Part shown: piece after piece, positions 15,161-22,516 of the stretch
How positions within the stretch are numbered: the first letter of the stretch is position 1
Layout of the letters: every line of letters begins with the position of its first letter
Assembly: GCA_903892415.1 (NCBI GenBank)
Contig: CAITIQ010000008.1
Coordinates: 1 to 53,998, forward strand
DNA: 53,998 nt
Reading direction: 5' to 3'
Origin: an uncultured delta proteobacterium
GTDB lineage: Bacteria > Myxococcota_A > Polyangia > Polyangiales > Polyangiaceae
Position numbers and translations under genes: made by a program
Notes under the pieces: generated by a model
What the model was told of the DNA's origin: nothing
The model's database searches: none
What the model saw: only the letters and a program-made list of their open reading frames with translations

Positions 15161-16077
15161 GAACGCACTCCGAGCGGCGCGCGCTCGAGCAAGGCTTCCA
15201 ACTTGGCGGTGAGCGCGGGCGAAGCAGCGAGCATCGGGCCGCGCACGGCGGGGCTCATGGCGAAGGACTGACCGCGCTTGCCCAAGATGTGAAGCGCCGC
15301 TTTGGCCGGCGCAGGATTCGGCTCGACGAAGAAGGCTGCGTGGAAATCGAGCAGGGCGAAGTGCGCTCGCCGCGCGTCCTCCACGCGGCCCTCGAGCCAA
15401 GCGGTGGTGACCGTGCTCACGGCCTTGGGGAAGACGTTGGAGGTGACCGAGATCACGCCTTTGGCGCCGAGCGACATCATCGGCACGGTGAGGCCGTCAT
15501 CCCCGGAGAGCACCGTTAGCCGATCTCCCAGCCGATGCAGCAGCTCTTGGCAACGGAGCACGTTGCCGGTGGCCTCTTTCATCGCCACTACGTTGGGCGC
15601 GTCTTGGCAGATCTTCTCGGTGGTATCCACCGCCAGGTCCACCACGCTGCGGCCGGGGATGTTGTACAGGATGATCGGCAGCTCCACCTTCTCGGCCACG
15701 GCAACCACATGCGCGCGCATGCCGTCTTGGGAGGGCTTGTTGTAGTAGGGCATCACCACCATCACGCCGTCTACGCCAGCGTCTTTTGCGGCGAGCGAAG
15801 CGGCGATCGTCTTTTTGGTGGAGAAGCTGCCGGTGCCAGCGACGACAGGTACGCGCCCCTTCGTCCGCTCGACCACGCGGCGAATCACCGCGATCTGTTC
15901 TTCGTCGCTGAGCGTCGGGGCTTCCCCGGTGGTGCCGCACGGAACGAGGCCGGACACGCCGCCTGCGATCTGTGCTTCCACCAGCGCGTCGAGGGCGACG
16001 AAATCGACTTCGGAGCCGTCCTGGGTGAAGGGGGTAACGATCGCGGTGAGAGTGCCTTGAAACGTCGTACGGCTCAT
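15157..16077 (-). CDS. dapA: 4-hydroxy-tetrahydrodipicolinate synthase
   Basis: The 306-residue aldolase condenses pyruvate and aspartate semialdehyde. The start is ATG 16077, with GAGGAAG about eight bases upstream; longer frames upstream overlap the divergent gene. The active site is intact: 'CGTTGE' (Thr49-Thr50), 'PYYNKPSQDG', Tyr138 in 'YNIPGRS' and Schiff-base Lys167 in 'VAMKEATG'. It is the first gene of a dapA-dapB pair that supplies diaminopimelate for peptidoglycan. Confidence 0.96.
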   Translation of the reverse strand: MSRTTFQGTLTAIVTPFTQDGSEVDFVALDALVEAQIAGGVSGLVPCGTTGEAPTLSDEEQIAVIRRVVERTKGRVPVVAGTGSFSTKKTIAASLAAKDAGVDGVMVVMPYYNKPSQDGMRAHVVAVAEKVELPIILYNIPGRSVVDLAVDTTEKICQDAPNVVAMKEATGNVLRCQELLHRLGDRLTVLSGDDGLTVPMMSLGAKGVISVTSNVFPKAVSTVTTAWLEGRVEDARRAHFALLDFHAAFFVEPNPAPAKAALHILGKRGQSFAMSPAVRGPMLAASPALTAKLEALLERAPLGVRS

Positions 16078-16171
16078 GCTGCGTTCTTCCTCGAACTGCG
16101 CGAGCGCGGCAAGTCTCGAAGTGTGCGATGCGGTCTTTGCGCGGCACGCGAATTCGGGTGAAGCTACTCGC

Positions 16172-16783
16172 GTGTCTGAGGATTTGGATGCCGAGCGCTT
16201 TCCCACGGTGGCGGAGTACCTGAGGGGCTTGCCCGGAGGGCTCGCCGCATACCCCGACTGCAAAGTCCGCGGCGGCCTCGTCAATTCGATCCTGCACGCC
16301 TTCGAGCTTGATGCGCGTGGGCTGCCCGACTCGCTCTGCCAATGGATCGACTCGCCGCCGCTGCAAAGTGAGTGGATGCCGCAGGTCGCTGCAAGGGCGT
16401 TTTTGCGTGTGCTCTTCGACCAGCGCCTCAAGACGCGAGAGGCGTACTTGCAGTGGGCCTACGAATCCCAAAAGAAGGTCCTCTCCGGGCCGCTGTATCG
16501 CATCCTCTTTCTCGGTATCTCACCGCAGCGCTTGGTGCGGGTTGCCGCCTCCCGCTACGCGCATTTTCATCAGGGCTTGACCTTCACCATCGAGCATCAA
16601 AGCAGTCAGCAGGCGACCGCCATGCTGCGTTACCCGACCAACCTTTGCACTCCATTCGATCACGTCTCCACCTTGGAGGGCCTGCGAGGTGGGATTGAAC
16701 TCGCCGGTGGAAAGCAGGTTCAAACGCGCGTTATCGATCACACGCACAACTCGGCCCGCCTGCAGGTGGATTGGAAAGACTGA
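16172..16783 (+). CDS. DUF2378-like myxobacterial protein
   Basis: From GTG 16172 the product is 203 residues; earlier starts would overlap dapA antisense. The layout of 'PTVAEYLRGLP', 'REAYLQWAYESQKKVLSGPLYRILFLGISPQRLVRVA' and a C-terminal beta-rich region ending 'ARLQVDWKD' resembles DUF2378 (TIGR02265), a family largely restricted to Myxococcales. Function is unknown. The family assignment is from memory and only moderately sure. Confidence 0.65.
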   Translation: MSEDLDAERFPTVAEYLRGLPGGLAAYPDCKVRGGLVNSILHAFELDARGLPDSLCQWIDSPPLQSEWMPQVAARAFLRVLFDQRLKTREAYLQWAYESQKKVLSGPLYRILFLGISPQRLVRVAASRYAHFHQGLTFTIEHQSSQQATAMLRYPTNLCTPFDHVSTLEGLRGGIELAGGKQVQTRVIDHTHNSARLQVDWKD

Positions 16784-16808
16784 GCGCGCATCATTGAGAT
16801 GGAGCGCA

Positions 16809-16823
16809 CCATCGTAACGATGG
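16809..16823. promoter_or_regulatory. Perfect 7-bp dyad, possible operator
   Basis: CCATCGT-A-ACGATGG lies in the 147-bp gap between the DUF2378-like gene and the oxidoreductase, about 110 bp before the latter. Such a compact dyad fits a dimeric repressor site, or a weak hairpin ending the upstream transcript; no T-run follows. Confidence 0.4.
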
Positions 16824-16930
16824 AGCCCTCTCCACGGTGTGCGTGCGTGGGGGCGAATGCTGCCCAATAACGCGGTTGGCTCGGCCGTTGCGTACCTCCA
16901 CACATGGTCCAAGCTGTCCGCCGTTTCCCG

Positions 16931-17962
16931 ATGACCCAAAGCGCCGACCGCAATCGCGCCGTTGTACTCGCCTCGCGCCCCAGTGGTGCTCCCACGCCCG
17001 CCAACTTCCGGCTGCAGGAAGTCGGGCTACCAACGCTGGGAGAGGGCCAGCTGCTGCTGCGAACGGTCTTCCTATCGCTCGACCCGTACATGCGCGGCCG
17101 CATGAACGAAGGCGAGTCCTACACTCCCGCGATCGCGGTCGGCGAGGTGATGGGCGGTGGCACCGTCAGCCGCGTCGAACGCTCGAACAACGAGGCCTTC
17201 GCCGTCGGCGAGTGGGTGAGTTCGATGGCCGGCTGGCAGGACTACTCGGTCTCGAGCGGTGCTGGCGTCAGCCATTTGAGTGGGCTCGCGCATCCATCGT
17301 GGGCGCTCGGCGTGTTCGGTATGCCGGGCTTTACCGCCTATGTCGGGCTGCTCGATTTGGCGCAGCCGCGCGCCGGCGAGACGGTGGTGGTGGCCTCTGC
17401 GACCGGCGCAGTCGGCGCAGTGGTCGGGCAGCTCGCAAAACTGCGTGGTTGTCGCGTGGTTGGTATCGCCGGTGGGCCGGAGAAATGTCGATCGGCGATG
17501 GAGGAGTTGGGGCTCGATGAGTGCCTCGATCACTACAAAACCGACCTCGCCGCCGAGCTGACCAAGGCCTGCCCGGGCGGCATCGACGTCTACTTCGAGA
17601 ACGTTGGTGGAGCGGTATTCGAGGCCGTTTTGCCGCTGCTGAACGTTGGCGCGCGCGTGCCCGTTTGCGGTCTGATCTCGCAATACAACGAAGACCTCGC
17701 GCCCCCCGGCCCAGACCGTCTCCCCGGCTTCATGGCCCAGGTTTTGGCGCGCCGGATCAAGCTGCAAGGCTTCATCGTCGGGGACCACTACAACGAACGC
17801 TACGGTGCCTTCTTTCGCGACATGAATACGTGGGTCAGCTCAGGCGCCGTGCGTTATCGCGAGGACGTGGTCGAGGGCTTGGAGAACGCTCCAACGGCGT
17901 TGATCGGCCTGTTGAAGGGCGAGAACTTCGGCAAGTTGGTCGTACGCGTCGGGCACGACTGA
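16931..17962 (+). CDS. NADPH-dependent MDR oxidoreductase (CurA/prostaglandin-reductase-like)
   Basis: From ATG 16931 the product is 343 residues, the normal length. Motifs of the zinc-less medium-chain reductase group are present: 'FLSLDPYMRGRM', 'AVGEVMGGGTVSRV', 'GMPGFTAYVGLLD', the nucleotide motif 'ASATGAVGAVVGQLAK', and 'YFENVGG'. Members reduce the double bond of enones such as 2-alkenals or curcumin. GATG at 16904 gives a longer in-frame start but has no better ribosome site. Confidence 0.9.
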   Translation: MTQSADRNRAVVLASRPSGAPTPANFRLQEVGLPTLGEGQLLLRTVFLSLDPYMRGRMNEGESYTPAIAVGEVMGGGTVSRVERSNNEAFAVGEWVSSMAGWQDYSVSSGAGVSHLSGLAHPSWALGVFGMPGFTAYVGLLDLAQPRAGETVVVASATGAVGAVVGQLAKLRGCRVVGIAGGPEKCRSAMEELGLDECLDHYKTDLAAELTKACPGGIDVYFENVGGAVFEAVLPLLNVGARVPVCGLISQYNEDLAPPGPDRLPGFMAQVLARRIKLQGFIVGDHYNERYGAFFRDMNTWVSSGAVRYREDVVEGLENAPTALIGLLKGENFGKLVVRVGHD

Positions 17963-17990
17963 TCGGGCCGTTCGGTCGGAGAAGGCCGCA

Positions 17991-19628
17991 TCAAGCTTTG
18001 CGCGGTGTGACCTTCGCGCCCGTTACTCGGCGCCAAACAGCGAGCCGAAGTTCCTCTGCCCGCGTGTGCTCGCCCGCACGCTCCTTGCGCCATTCAGCGC
18101 CTTCCAACGCTGATGCGGCGCTCGCTCGCCCGGCCTTGCCGATCTCGTAGTCAACCGCGTCCACGGCTTGCGCGACTTCGGAGAAGCGCTCCATCGGCTT
18201 ACCGTCCAACGTGACTTCCCAGCGTTTCCCGCGCACTTGGCGCTCGAGCACCAGCGCCTCCACGACGCGACCGCCGCGGCCTTGATAATGCAACCCGAGC
18301 CCATGGCGACCCAATGTGAACCAAGCGTTGCCCGAGATCGCCCGCACCTCCGAGTCGGTCTTCAGCGTCAGCGGATCAAAGCTCTCGGCGCGCTCTTGAA
18401 TGTCGCTCAAGGTCACGCACCCGGCCTCCACCACGAAGCCCGGATGGTCGATCAAAATCTTCTGCCACACTCGACTGGCCTCACGCACGTCTTGTCCGGC
18501 CAAATCGAGCTCTCGCGGACAACCGAAGAGCGAAGGCAGGTTGCAAAGGCTCAACGCCGAGACATCGACGAAGTCGAGGATCAGACAGTCCTTCTTGTTC
18601 GGATGAACGCGGGTGCCGCGGCCAACACATTGTGTGTAAAGGCCGTCGGAACGGGTCGGGCGGGCCATGGCGATGCAAGAGACCTCCGGATCATCGAAGC
18701 CCTCGGTCAACACCGCGACGTTGGTGAGCACCCGCGTGCGTCCGCGACGAAAATCAGCGAGCGCTTGTTGCCGCGCCTCCGTCGTCATCATCCCGTGCAC
18801 CACGCCCGCCGGAACGCCGATGGCGTTGAGCGCGTGGCTCAGATTGAGCGCGTGATTCACCGTGACGCAGAAGGCGATCGTGCGCCGATCGCGAGCTAGC
18901 TCCTGGATCGAGCGCGCTACCAGCGCGTTGCGGTCTTCAATGTCCACAGCCTCGGCCAGCTGCTCCTCGTCGAAGTCCTGACCGCCCGCTGAGAGCCGCG
19001 TCAAATCCGCGCTCGTTGCGATGCGAAAGCCGCGCAGCGGACAAAGATAGCCGTCGTCGATCAGCTCGGAGATCGAGCGCGCGTACACGATGCGCTCGAA
19101 CACCGAATCCAAGCCTCGGCCATCGGCGCGCAGCGTGGTCGCCGTAAAACCAACCAAGGTGCCCGGCCAGTTCGGCTCGAATACGCCCAGGCGGCGCAAC
19201 ACCCGTAGGTTGTCCTCGGCCGCGGCGTGATGACACTCATCGTAAATCACTAGGCCGAAATCCCGCTCCTCGAGCACTTGTTCCAGTCGTTCGGCGTGCA
19301 ATGAGCGAATGGAGCAGACCAGCGCTTTGGCGTCCTTGCTGGCGCGGGCGCTGCCCGCCTCCACGTCCACACGAGCGCCTTCCCCGAGGGCGTTTGCCAG
19401 CTTGCTGCGCGCTTGCTCGAGCAGCTCCTCACGATGGGCCAGCACCAGCACCTGGCGTTTGGCGATGCGCGCCAACTCCGAAAAAATCACCGTCTTGCCG
19501 GCGCCCGTCGGCAGGCTCACCACCATCCGCCGCAGGCCGGCCTTGCGCGCTTCAATCACCGCTTCGATTGCCGCTCGTTGATACGGGCGCAGCGTGGGGA
19601 CGGGCTGGCTTGGGTTAGGCGCGCTCAA
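17991..19628 (-). CDS. DEAD/DEAH-type SF2 helicase (SSL2/XPB-like)
   Basis: The 545-residue protein has both helicase lobes. Walker A is 'LPTGAGKT' (about 39-46), motif II is 'DECHH', motif III is 'GFTATT', and lobe 2 contains 'RVLTNVAVLTEGFDDPEVSC' and 'QCVGRGTRVHPNKKDC' (motifs V and VI). A C-terminal region of about 170 residues has no clear family. The protein is an ATP-dependent nucleic-acid translocase of the type in restriction-like and repair helicases. No nuclease gene is adjacent; grpE is 15 bp upstream on the same strand. Confidence 0.9.
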   Translation of the reverse strand: MSAPNPSQPVPTLRPYQRAAIEAVIEARKAGLRRMVVSLPTGAGKTVIFSELARIAKRQVLVLAHREELLEQARSKLANALGEGARVDVEAGSARASKDAKALVCSIRSLHAERLEQVLEERDFGLVIYDECHHAAAEDNLRVLRRLGVFEPNWPGTLVGFTATTLRADGRGLDSVFERIVYARSISELIDDGYLCPLRGFRIATSADLTRLSAGGQDFDEEQLAEAVDIEDRNALVARSIQELARDRRTIAFCVTVNHALNLSHALNAIGVPAGVVHGMMTTEARQQALADFRRGRTRVLTNVAVLTEGFDDPEVSCIAMARPTRSDGLYTQCVGRGTRVHPNKKDCLILDFVDVSALSLCNLPSLFGCPRELDLAGQDVREASRVWQKILIDHPGFVVEAGCVTLSDIQERAESFDPLTLKTDSEVRAISGNAWFTLGRHGLGLHYQGRGGRVVEALVLERQVRGKRWEVTLDGKPMERFSEVAQAVDAVDYEIGKAGRASAASALEGAEWRKERAGEHTRAEELRLAVWRRVTGAKVTPRKA

Positions 19629-19643
19629 GGGTCGGAACCATTG

Positions 19644-20240
19644 TCACGGATCGTGGCGGGCTGCACCGACCACGACCTTGGCGGCGCGCAGGACCTTGCC
19701 GTCGAAACGATAGCCCGCCTCCAGCTGATGCACGACCCTGCCGGCGAAGCTCGGGCTGCTCGGCGTGGTGGAGATGGCCTCATGCAGCGCCGGATCGAAC
19801 GGTTGACCCACGCTCTCCATCCGCTCGGCGCCAAATTTGCGCAGCACCCGACTGAGCTGGGCCCGAATCATTTCGACGCCTTCGAACAGCAGCGGATCCG
19901 CGTGTTTGTCGGCCGAACGCAGCGAGCGCTCGAAGTTGTCCATCACTGGCAGGAGCTCACGTACGAGTTCGCCGCGGGCTTCTTCTTGCGACCGTTTGGC
20001 CTCGCGCTCGACGCGCGTGCGGGCGGCCTCGAAATCACGAAGGGCAGCGCGCAGCTCCTCCGAACTCGGCCCGGCCTGCGCCACCGAGCGAACGGCGATG
20101 GGCGTAGGGCCTGGCGTTTCCTCGAGCGGCACCGGTCTGCGTTGCGGCACCGGCTCGGCTTGCTCGGCCAACGGAACGCGGCTCCTCTGCGGCGCGAGTC
20201 CGGGCCAATAGGCGTCGTCAAAAAGCGGTTCATTGCGCAT
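19644..20240 (-). CDS. grpE: GrpE-like nucleotide exchange factor for DnaK
   Basis: From ATG 20240 (GGAGAG upstream) the product is 198 residues: a Pro-rich N-terminal tail to about 55, a long coiled coil, then the GrpE core with 'LLPVMDNFERSLRSAD', 'GVEMIRAQLSRVLRKFG' and the beta domain 'GQPFDPALHEAI' ... 'GYRFDGKVLRAAKVVVG'. GrpE releases ADP from Hsp70. No dnaK or dnaJ is adjacent, and the N-terminal tail is unlike housekeeping GrpE, so it may be a paralogue. Confidence 0.88.
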   Translation of the reverse strand: MRNEPLFDDAYWPGLAPQRSRVPLAEQAEPVPQRRPVPLEETPGPTPIAVRSVAQAGPSSEELRAALRDFEAARTRVEREAKRSQEEARGELVRELLPVMDNFERSLRSADKHADPLLFEGVEMIRAQLSRVLRKFGAERMESVGQPFDPALHEAISTTPSSPSFAGRVVHQLEAGYRFDGKVLRAAKVVVGAARHDP

Positions 20241-20359
20241 TGGCTCTCTCCAGTTCGTTGGCCGTTCAGCTACGTGCTCTGAATAACCATGCGAATCGTC
20301 CGCGCCAGGGCCAGCAGGCAAGAGCGCCGGTCTGAGCGCGCTTCTTGCTCAGGGGTCGC

Positions 20360-21274
20360 ATGGAAGTTCGAATGAAGTCGGTGTTGGTCACGGGCGGTGG
20401 ACGCGGGCTCGGTCGGGGCGTGGCGGAGCGTTTGGCCGCGAGTGGCCATCGGGTGCTGCTCACCAGCCGTAACGCCGAAGAGGGTGAACGAGCGGTGCAT
20501 GAGATCCGCCGGGAGCACGCTTCGGTCTCGGTCGAATGGGCGCTGCTCGACCTGGCGTCGAACGCTTCGATTCGCAGCTTCGTTCGCGAGCTGCCGAGCC
20601 ACCGCCACTTCGATGTGGTGATGCACGTCGCAGGCGTGCTCCAGCAAAGCCCCACGCGCCGCATGACGGTGGACGGAATCGAGGAGACGTTGGCGGTGAA
20701 CGCGCTCGCGCCCTTCTTGCTCACGCACGAACTCCGCAATCGCATCGGTTCGCCGCGTGGGCCGGGGCGCGTGGTGTGCGTCTCGTCGCAGTTGCACCGG
20801 CCAGGGTCACGCGGGCCCGAGGTCCACTTCGACTTTGAGGATCCCAACCTCGAGCATGGCTACGATCCCGACGTCGCGTACAAGAACTCGAAGCTCGCCA
20901 TGTTGTGGTTTGCCTTCGAACTCGCGCGTCGTACGCCGCGCTCTCGCTTCACCGTTCACGGCATGTGTCCGGGCTTCGTGCCGGAGACGGCGGCGCACAG
21001 CGTTCACGGCATGCGTCGCTTGCTGATGCGCTACCTGCTGCCGCATCTGCCATTCGCCACGCGCGCGCGCGATGCGGTGGTGGCCATGGAATACGTGGCG
21101 GTCGAGCCCGAGCTCGATCATTCGACGGCGGGCTTTTGGGTCAATCGCGAGCTTGCGTTGGCTAGCCGCGATGCGCGCGACGCCGAGCTCGGCAAACGCT
21201 TTTGGCGCTGGGCCGAGCAGGCTACGGGCGCGGTCTGGCTGCTACCAGACCGGCCTCAGTTCGCAGAGCGTTAG
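20360..21274 (+). CDS. Short-chain dehydrogenase/reductase
   Basis: The 304-residue enzyme has the SDR cofactor motif TGGGRGLG, 'VMHVAGV' (NAG-like), catalytic Ser in 'VCVSSQLHR' and YKNSK. This arrangement resembles the retinol dehydrogenase/protochlorophyllide-reductase-like branch. ATG 20360 has AGGGG nearby; ATG 20372 (MKSVLVTGG) is an equally plausible start. The substrate is unknown. Its stop overlaps the convergent DUF2171 gene. Confidence 0.88.
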   Translation: MEVRMKSVLVTGGGRGLGRGVAERLAASGHRVLLTSRNAEEGERAVHEIRREHASVSVEWALLDLASNASIRSFVRELPSHRHFDVVMHVAGVLQQSPTRRMTVDGIEETLAVNALAPFLLTHELRNRIGSPRGPGRVVCVSSQLHRPGSRGPEVHFDFEDPNLEHGYDPDVAYKNSKLAMLWFAFELARRTPRSRFTVHGMCPGFVPETAAHSVHGMRRLLMRYLLPHLPFATRARDAVVAMEYVAVEPELDHSTAGFWVNRELALASRDARDAELGKRFWRWAEQATGAVWLLPDRPQFAER

Positions 21275-21615
21275 ACCTTGGCGGCTGGTGCTACGCCGTT
21301 CTTTGCGGCGGGCGGTGCGACCTTGGCGGGAGGAGCGACCTTTGCAGGAGGTGCGGCTCCGCCCGGAGTTGCGCTGGCGGCGTCGGTGGGTGCGGTCTTG
21401 GACCAATCCTTCATCGCTTGGGCGCCCGGACGATCAACGTGGATCTTGTCGTCGACCTTGGTGACCCACTTGAGCGGGATGTAGTGATGGACGCCTTTGT
21501 CGTCCTTCATCAGCTTGATGTTCTCCGTCCCGGCCATGTGATCGACGATGGCGAACTGGCCATTGTTCGAGCAGACGACGGGAGTGTTCGGTTTGATTTG
21601 AGTAGCGTTGATCAT
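21271..21615 (-). CDS. DUF2171-like protein with Ala/Pro/Lys tail
   Basis: From ATG 21615 the product is 114 residues. Residues 1-70 ('PNTPVVCSNNGQFAIVDHMAG', 'YIPLKWVTKVDDKIHVD') form a PRC-barrel-like DUF2171 fold. The last 40 residues are a repeated Ala/Pro/Lys tail ('PPAKVAPPAKVAPPAAK'). The stop codon shares bases with that of the convergent SDR gene. Confidence 0.78.
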   Translation of the reverse strand: MINATQIKPNTPVVCSNNGQFAIVDHMAGTENIKLMKDDKGVHHYIPLKWVTKVDDKIHVDRPGAQAMKDWSKTAPTDAASATPGGAAPPAKVAPPAKVAPPAAKNGVAPAAKV

Positions 21616-21795
21616 GAACGCGCTAGAGCATGAGTCGCGCCATGCTCGCGCCACGCGCTTCTCGATCTCAGCGCGGAGATTGGGTCGAAAGCCCTCGAAT
21701 TGGGGTGGGGCGTTCTCGCGGAGCGTGGCCAATTGCACCAGCGTCGATGGGAGAGTGATTGAAGCCAGCGACCTGCATCCGCTAGCTTCCCGGCC

Positions 21796-22446
21796 ATGCG
21801 CCTCCGTTCCGCTTTGCTCCTGGGTCTCGTTTGTTCCTTCGGCCTCTTGGGTTGCTCCGAGGAGGCAAAGCCTGCGGGCTCGGCCTCGGCCAGCGCCAAG
21901 CCTGCGCCCAAACCTTCTGCCACCACCTCGGCGGCTGCGCCCCCGCCCAGCGCCAGCGCCGCTCCACTGCCTGATCGCAGCGACTGCCCCAAGGACTCAA
22001 AAGGTCCGGGCACGCTCGAAAAACCCTGCGAAGGCAAGGGCGAGGCTCGCATGATGGAGGTGAAGTGGAACGGTAAGATCGACGAGAAGGGCCCGTTCTT
22101 CAACGTCACCAACAAATCGCCGGCCGTCATTCTCTACGGCAAGATCGCGGTCTACTTCTACGACAAGGACGGCAAGCAGTTGCCGGTCAAAGATGCCGCC
22201 GCGCCCGACAAGACGCTGCCTTTCCAAACCTGCTTCGGCAACATCTTCAGCGGTGTAATGAAGGTGAACGAGAAGGCGCTGCTCACCTTCTCCTGCGTCA
22301 AAAAGGAGGTCGTGCCGGAGGGCACCGTCGCGATCGAAGCGGAGATGCTCACCGTAGGCTTCTCCGACAGCAGCGAGAAGAAGTCGGAGTTCTACTGGAC
22401 CAATCGTGAGCTTGCGCCCGAGGTGCGCAAAAAGGGGGGCAAGTAG
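21796..22446 (+). CDS. Lipoprotein with Ala/Ser/Pro linker
   Basis: The 216-residue product has a signal peptide ending LLGC (Cys20), a low-complexity Ala/Ser/Lys/Pro linker to about 57, then a domain of about 150 residues with beta strands ('AVILYGKIAVYFYDKDGKQLPV') and four cysteines. This resembles an FxLYD-like or Ig-like exported domain. Function is unknown. Confidence 0.8.
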   Translation: MRLRSALLLGLVCSFGLLGCSEEAKPAGSASASAKPAPKPSATTSAAAPPPSASAAPLPDRSDCPKDSKGPGTLEKPCEGKGEARMMEVKWNGKIDEKGPFFNVTNKSPAVILYGKIAVYFYDKDGKQLPVKDAAAPDKTLPFQTCFGNIFSGVMKVNEKALLTFSCVKKEVVPEGTVAIEAEMLTVGFSDSSEKKSEFYWTNRELAPEVRKKGGK

Positions 22447-22464
22447 GTCCTACGGTCGTCCATC

Positions 22465-22516
22465 GTTTCATCGCTTCGCTGACGTTCAAGGCTCGTATGC
22501 TTCGAAGCGATGAAAC
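22465..22516 (+). promoter_or_regulatory. 14-bp perfect inverted repeat covering a start codon
   Basis: GTTTCATCGCTTCG (22465-22478) pairs with CGAAGCGATGAAAC (22503-22516) around a 24-nt loop. The ATG of the next lipoprotein (22510-22512) lies inside the right arm. In RNA the hairpin would hide the start codon; it could also help end the upstream transcript. Confidence 0.55.

Noticed and set aside
20361..20372. tRNA T-loop-like GTTCGAATG
   Set aside because: No acceptor stem, D-arm or anticodon arm can be formed around it; it lies in the start of the SDR gene.
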